Assembly: GCA_007121485.1 (NCBI GenBank)
Contig: SKKM01000133.1
Location: forward strand, 1-9,766
Source of the DNA: Wenzhouxiangella sp.
GTDB lineage: Bacteria > Pseudomonadota > Gammaproteobacteria > Xanthomonadales > Wenzhouxiangellaceae
DNA: 9,766 nt
Direction of reading: 5' to 3'
This document shows, piece after piece, positions 6,802-9,766 of the stretch. Each line of letters begins with the position of its first letter. Positions within the stretch are counted from its first letter, which is position 1. Made by a program: the position numbers and the translations under genes. The notes under the pieces are model-generated. The model was not told where the DNA came from. It searched no databases and saw nothing but the letters and a program-made list of their open reading frames with translations.

Positions 6802-8178
6802 GTGTCGGTGAGGGACGCGCCCGCCCGGCCCGCGCCTTCGCTGGTTCTGCGACTGGCCTTGAGTGCAGGCATCGCGCTGGCCTTCGCCCTGGCCCTGGTC
6901 GGGCTGGCCGTGGATCGCGGTTTTCGCAGCGCGGCCGAGGGGGCGCTGGAAGAGCGTCTGTCCGCGACCGTGTTCCTGTTGCTGTCGACCATCGATCTGG
7001 ATGAAGAAGGCCGGCCCGTGGTTTCGGAGACCCTGGCCGAGCCGCGCCTGGACCAGCCGGGTTCCGGTCTGTATGCCGGCGCCATGACGCCTGCCGGCAG
7101 CTGGACCTCGCCCTCCCACTACGGCCTGATTCAGCCGCCGCGCGCGCGCGTCATCGAGCGCGGTCAGACCCTGTTTCGCGGTCCGGAAGAGGGCGGAAAC
7201 TTCTATGTCTACGCCATCGGTTTCGGCTGGGAGCAGCCCGACGGCGAGATCGTCGATCTGACCCTGTGGGCGGCCGAGAACCCCGATCGATTTGCCACCG
7301 AGGTCGGGGCCTTTCGTGCCGACCTGTGGCGCTGGCTGGTGCTGGCCGCCGTGCTGGTGATCGGTGCCCAGCTGGTGCTGCTGGTGCTGTTTGTCAGACC
7401 GCTGCGTCGGGTCGCCCAGGAAGTACGCGATGTCGAGGCCGGGGAACGGCAGACCCTGAGCGGCGGCTATCCGCGCGAACTGCAGCCGCTGACCGCCAAC
7501 CTGAACGCCTTGCTGGCCACCGAGCGCGACAATGCCACCCACTACCGCCAGGCCCTGGCCGACCTGGCCCACGCGCTCAAGACCCCGCTGGCGGTGATGC
7601 GGACCCGGCTGGAGTCGACCGGCGATGCCCTATCGGATACGCAGATCGAGGAACTGGAGCGCATGGATCAGCTGATCCGCCGCCAGCTGGAGCGCGCGGC
7701 CCGCTCGACCCGGCGTACCTTGAACCAGCCGGTCGCCATCGTGCCGACGGCCAAGCGCCTGGCCGACTCACTTGAGCGCCTGTACCGCGAGCCGCCGGTG
7801 GCCATCGAGATTTTCGGTGACGCGGATCTGAGCGCGCGCGTCGACGGGCGTGACCTGATGGAATTGATCGGCAACCTCATGGACAATGCGGCCAAGTACG
7901 GTGGTGGCCGGGTCCGCGTGACGGTGCGACCCGGCGAGGCCGGTGCCCGCCAGTCGGGGGTCGAAATCCTGATCGAGGACAATGGGCCCGGCATCGACCC
8001 GCAAGCCTGGAGCGAACTGGTCCAGCGCGGCGTGCGCGGCGACGAGCGTCGCGAGGGGCAGGGGCTGGGACTGGCCATCGCCGAGCAGCTGATGGAAGCC
8101 TACGGCGGCAAGCTGTTTCTGGAGACGTCCGAGAACCTTGGTGGTGCGGCCATTCGCATGGTCTTTCCGCCGAGGTGA
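6802..8178 (+). CDS. phoQ: PhoQ-like sensor histidine kinase
   Basis: This 458-residue membrane kinase should phosphorylate the adjacent regulator. Order of parts: membrane segment 1 (about 15-37, LVLRLALSAGIALAFALALVGLAV), a periplasmic sensor of about 135 residues, membrane segment 2 (about 177-198), a short linker, and the dimerisation helix with phosphoacceptor His257 in DLAHALKTPLAVM, matching PhoQ DLTHSLKTPLAVL. The ATPase has the N box LIGNLMDNAAKY (355-366), DNGPGI (393-398) and GQGLGLAI (419-426), all intact. The cytoplasmic part resembles enteric PhoQ throughout (RPLRRVAQEVRDVE, PRELQPLTANLNALL). The sensor lacks the EDDDDAE-type acidic patch of enteric PhoQ and instead has EPRLDQPGSGLYAG (80-93), so the stimulus may differ. 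GTG at 6802 is the start nearest the phoP stop, without a clear ribosome binding site, implying coupled translation. Confidence 0.9.
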   Translation: MSVRDAPARPAPSLVLRLALSAGIALAFALALVGLAVDRGFRSAAEGALEERLSATVFLLLSTIDLDEEGRPVVSETLAEPRLDQPGSGLYAGAMTPAGSWTSPSHYGLIQPPRARVIERGQTLFRGPEEGGNFYVYAIGFGWEQPDGEIVDLTLWAAENPDRFATEVGAFRADLWRWLVLAAVLVIGAQLVLLVLFVRPLRRVAQEVRDVEAGERQTLSGGYPRELQPLTANLNALLATERDNATHYRQALADLAHALKTPLAVMRTRLESTGDALSDTQIEELERMDQLIRRQLERAARSTRRTLNQPVAIVPTAKRLADSLERLYREPPVAIEIFGDADLSARVDGRDLMELIGNLMDNAAKYGGGRVRVTVRPGEAGARQSGVEILIEDNGPGIDPQAWSELVQRGVRGDERREGQGLGLAIAEQLMEAYGGKLFLETSENLGGAAIRMVFPPR

Positions 8179-8192
8179 AATCGGATTGGATA

Positions 8193-8335
8193 ACCGCAGA
8201 TGAACGCGGATGAACGCAGATGTTTGAGTCGGCCACGTACCAGCGATCTGGATTAATGCGGCGGACCCTATGGCTTATTAGCGGGTGGGTATTGGCTCCA
8301 TGTCCTATCCGCATTCATCTGCGTTCATCCGCGGT
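8193..8335. repeat. paired inverted decamer-repeat element, copy 2 (opposite orientation)
   Basis: The left arm (8193-8222) is ACC plus units GCAGATGAAC, GCGGATGAAC, GCAGATG and is identical over 30 bases to the right arm of copy 1 read on the other strand. The right arm (8306-8335, minus strand) is ACC plus GCGGATGAAC, GCAGATGAAT, GCGGATA, resembling the left arm of copy 1. The core is 83 bases. The element begins 14 bases after the kinase stop and ends 33 bases before the mazG ATG. It fills most of the 190-base gap, which otherwise shows nothing recognisable. Confidence 0.88.
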
Positions 8336-8368
8336 TTGAAATTGATTATTTGGATCAACCAGCATCGC

Positions 8369-9157
8369 ATGAGTAGAGCCCACGACATCGACCAACTGCT
8401 GGCCATCATGGCGCGCTTGCGCGACCCCGAGAATGGCTGTCCCTGGGACATCGAGCAGAACTTCCGCACCATTGCGCCGCACACCATCGAAGAAGCGCAC
8501 GAAGTCGCCGAAGCCATCGAGCATGGCGACATGGACGAACTCCGAGACGAGCTGGGCGACCTACTGTTCCAGGTGGTGTTTCACGCCCGCATGGCCGAAG
8601 AGCAGGGCGCGTTCAGCTTTGCCGACGTGGTCGAGGCCATCAACGACAAGATGCTGCGTCGTCATCCGCACGTCTTCGGCGATCAGGAGATCGCCGACGC
8701 CGAAGCCCAGACCGTCAACTGGGAGAAACTCAAGGCCGAGGAACGCGCGGCCAAGGGCCAGACCGACACCAGCGCCCTGGCCGGTGTGTCCAGGGGCCTG
8801 GGCGCCCTGCAGCGCGCGGTCAAGCTGCAAAAGCGCGCCGCCCGGGTCGGCTTCGACTGGCCAGCGGTCGAGCCCATCTTCGACAAGCTCAACGAAGAGG
8901 CCGATGAACTCAAGGAAGCCATCGCCAACAACGACCGGGCCAACATCGAAGAAGAAGTTGGCGACCTGTTCTTCGCCCTGACCAACATCGCCCGCAAGCT
9001 CGACATCGACCCCGGCATGGCGCTCAGGGGCAGCAACCGCAAGTTCGAGGAGCGGTTCCGGGCGATGGAGGAGCTGGCGGCCGAGCGCGGGCAGGCCCTG
9101 GCTGAGCTGGATCTGGATGCGCAGGAAGAAATCTACCGAACCGTCAAGACCGCCTGA
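8369..9157 (+). CDS. mazG: nucleoside triphosphate pyrophosphohydrolase MazG
   Basis: MazG hydrolyses (d)NTPs to the monophosphate and pyrophosphate, cleaning abnormal nucleotides and, in E. coli, affecting the ppGpp response. From ATG at 8369 the protein has 262 residues, against 263 in E. coli. It has two tandem all-helical MazG domains, each with the metal-binding EExxE...ExxD motif: Glu41/Glu42/Glu45 with Glu61/Asp64 (IEEAHEVAEAI, DELGDLLFQ), and Glu176/Glu177/Glu180 with Glu196/Asp199 (NEEADELKEAI, EEEVGDLFF). GCPWDIEQNF (23-32) and RRHPHVFG (97-104) are further family marks. The open frame extends upstream to 8285, but those 28 codons run through the intergenic repeat (SYPHSSAFIRG) and are not part of the gene. 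No good ribosome binding site is seen. It may be read from its own promoter or through the repeat from phoQ. Confidence 0.95.
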   Translation: MSRAHDIDQLLAIMARLRDPENGCPWDIEQNFRTIAPHTIEEAHEVAEAIEHGDMDELRDELGDLLFQVVFHARMAEEQGAFSFADVVEAINDKMLRRHPHVFGDQEIADAEAQTVNWEKLKAEERAAKGQTDTSALAGVSRGLGALQRAVKLQKRAARVGFDWPAVEPIFDKLNEEADELKEAIANNDRANIEEEVGDLFFALTNIARKLDIDPGMALRGSNRKFEERFRAMEELAAERGQALAELDLDAQEEIYRTVKTA

Positions 9158-9181
9158 CAGATTCCAGAGCCAACTCTTCAG

Positions 9182-9210
9182 GGGACGAGTTGCAGACGCC
9201 CCGGCGTCCC
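9182..9210. terminator. possible hairpin between convergent mazG and cdd
   Basis: In the 71-base gap between converging genes, GACGCC (9195-9200) faces GGCGTC (9203-9208), and alternatively GGGACG (9182-9187) faces CGTCCC (9205-9210). Neither is followed by a T run on either strand, so this is at best a weak bidirectional terminator. Confidence 0.25.
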
Positions 9211-9228
9211 TCGCCTTGCGCGGACGCT

Positions 9229-9639
9229 CTAAGGACCGCCGAAGGCCTCGGGCAACAGATCGGCCACACCGGAGCTGCTCATGATCCTGCCGGTTTCGTC
9301 GACCAGGTGGATCCGAGTGTGATCGTCGGCGAATTCGTGGATGCGCTGGCGGCAGTCGCCGCAGGGCGGGCAGGGCTTGGGGCCGGGGCCGAGAATCCAG
9401 ACTTCGCGGATGCGTTTTTCCCCGGCGCTGATGAGGGCGCTGATGGCACCGGCTTCGGCGCACACGGATTTGAAGTGCGCGGTTTCGACATTGCACGAGC
9501 AGAAAACCTCGCCGGAGTCGGTGACCAGTAGGGCGGCGACCGGGTGGGCGGAATAGGGCACGTAGGCGTTGGCGCGCGCGGCCTTGAGGCGTGCAAGATA
9601 GGCCTCGGGCGCTCGTTTTCCGAGAGATGCTTCAGTCAT
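9229..9639 (-). CDS. cdd: cytidine deaminase-family protein (small, zinc-dependent)
   Basis: The 136-residue protein has the size of the homotetrameric cytidine deaminases that turn (deoxy)cytidine into (deoxy)uridine in pyrimidine salvage. The catalytic core is present: SCNVETAH (48-55) for ribose contact, CAE at 60-62 (zinc Cys60 and proton-shuttle Glu62), and PCPPCGDCRQ with zinc ligands Cys93 and Cys96, then LLPEAFG near the C-terminus. Departures from the canonical pattern: the YSxFxVGAA segment reads YSAHPVAALL (29-38), so the base-stacking Phe is His and a Gly is lost, and CAERxAI reads CAEAGAI, losing the Arg that tunes the zinc thiolates in the B. subtilis enzyme. It could therefore be a divergent cytidine deaminase or a relative with another substrate. 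Its ATG overlaps the deoD end by 8 bases, marking an operon. Confidence 0.85.
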   Translation of the reverse strand: MTEASLGKRAPEAYLARLKAARANAYVPYSAHPVAALLVTDSGEVFCSCNVETAHFKSVCAEAGAISALISAGEKRIREVWILGPGPKPCPPCGDCRQRIHEFADDHTRIHLVDETGRIMSSSGVADLLPEAFGGP

Positions 9640-9766
9640 CGGCAGCGGTATCGCGCATCAGCGCGTCCAGGGCAATCTCGACCATTTGATGGAAACTCTG
9701 CTCGCTGTCGGCGCTGGTCAGGGTCTCGCGAGTCACGATGTGGTTGGCGACGGTGCAGATGGTCAG
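9632..9766 (-). CDS. deoD: purine-nucleoside phosphorylase DeoD, C-terminal end (partial)
   Basis: Only the last 44 codons are in the window. They read LTICTVANHIVTRETL, then TSADSEQSFHQMVEIALDAL and a short tail ending ADD. This aligns with the E. coli DeoD ending [16 protein letters not shown]...RQTTFNDMIKIALESVL, so a hexameric-type nucleoside phosphorylase is the best call. Two positions matter: E. coli Asp204, the residue that protonates the purine N7, is Asn here, and Arg217, its partner, falls on Ser. The frame is open to the edge and stops at TGA (9634-9632), overlapping cdd by 8 bases. A different nucleoside phosphorylase specificity is possible; the phosphate and ribose sites lie outside the window. 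Confidence 0.8.
   Translation of the reverse strand: MTICTVANHIVTRETLTSADSEQSFHQMVEIALDALMRDTAADD

Noticed and set aside
8336..8349. TTGAAA and GATTAT upstream of mazG as a promoter
   Set aside because: The hexamers are only two bases apart and no proper -10 lies 16-18 bases after TTGAAA.
8561..9496. Minus-strand open frame (311 codons) opposite mazG and within cdd
   Set aside because: It overlaps mazG antisense and cdd out of frame; both are well supported.

Overview
The window is chromosomal, GC-rich and densely coded, and looks gammaproteobacterial. The order pepP - ygfB on one strand and (TIGR02449) - zapA - 6S RNA - fau - [EVE gene] - rpiA on the other closely follows the E. coli pepP-ygfB-zapA-ssrS-ygfA-serA-rpiA block, with an EVE-domain gene where E. 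coli has serA. GC content, frequent GTG starts and the extra TIGR02449 gene point to a non-enteric lineage, possibly Xanthomonadales- or Chromatiales-like; I cannot name a genus. Layout: 1-816 (minus) carries the start of pepP and all of ygfB. 817-957 is a divergent promoter region. 958-1696 (plus) has a small coiled-coil gene, zapA and 6S RNA, whose promoter lies in the 3' end of zapA. 1764-5516 (plus) is a run of housekeeping genes: fau (folate), an EVE-domain protein, rpiA (pentose phosphate), dusA (tRNA dihydrouridine) and a guanidino-group-modifying enzyme of the arginine deiminase/CtlX type. 5517-5866 is a 350-base intergenic region with a paired inverted-repeat element and then a promoter with a probable response-regulator operator. 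5867-8178 (plus) is a signalling operon: a small secreted PepSY protein, a PhoP-like response regulator and a PhoQ-like kinase. 8179-8368 holds a second copy of the repeat element, in the opposite orientation. 8369-9157 (plus) is mazG. 9229-9766 (minus) holds cdd and the last 44 codons of deoD, overlapping and convergent with mazG. How the parts fit: the left half is growth housekeeping (division ring, RNA polymerase regulation by 6S RNA, one-carbon and pentose metabolism, tRNA modification). The right half is envelope sensing plus nucleotide/nucleoside hygiene and salvage (MazG, Cdd, DeoD). The points most worth a second look are: (a) two elements built of 10-base repeat units in inverted arms, bracketing the PepSY-phoP-phoQ cassette, with two of the 30-base arms identical; (b) an 11-base-pitch direct repeat placed like a PhoP-family autoregulatory box just before the PepSY gene; (c) a DeoD C-terminus in which both residues of the E. 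coli catalytic Asp204/Arg217 pair are replaced, next to a cytidine deaminase that also departs from the canonical substrate and zinc-site motifs. No CRISPR array, prophage, transposase gene, tRNA or rRNA is visible.
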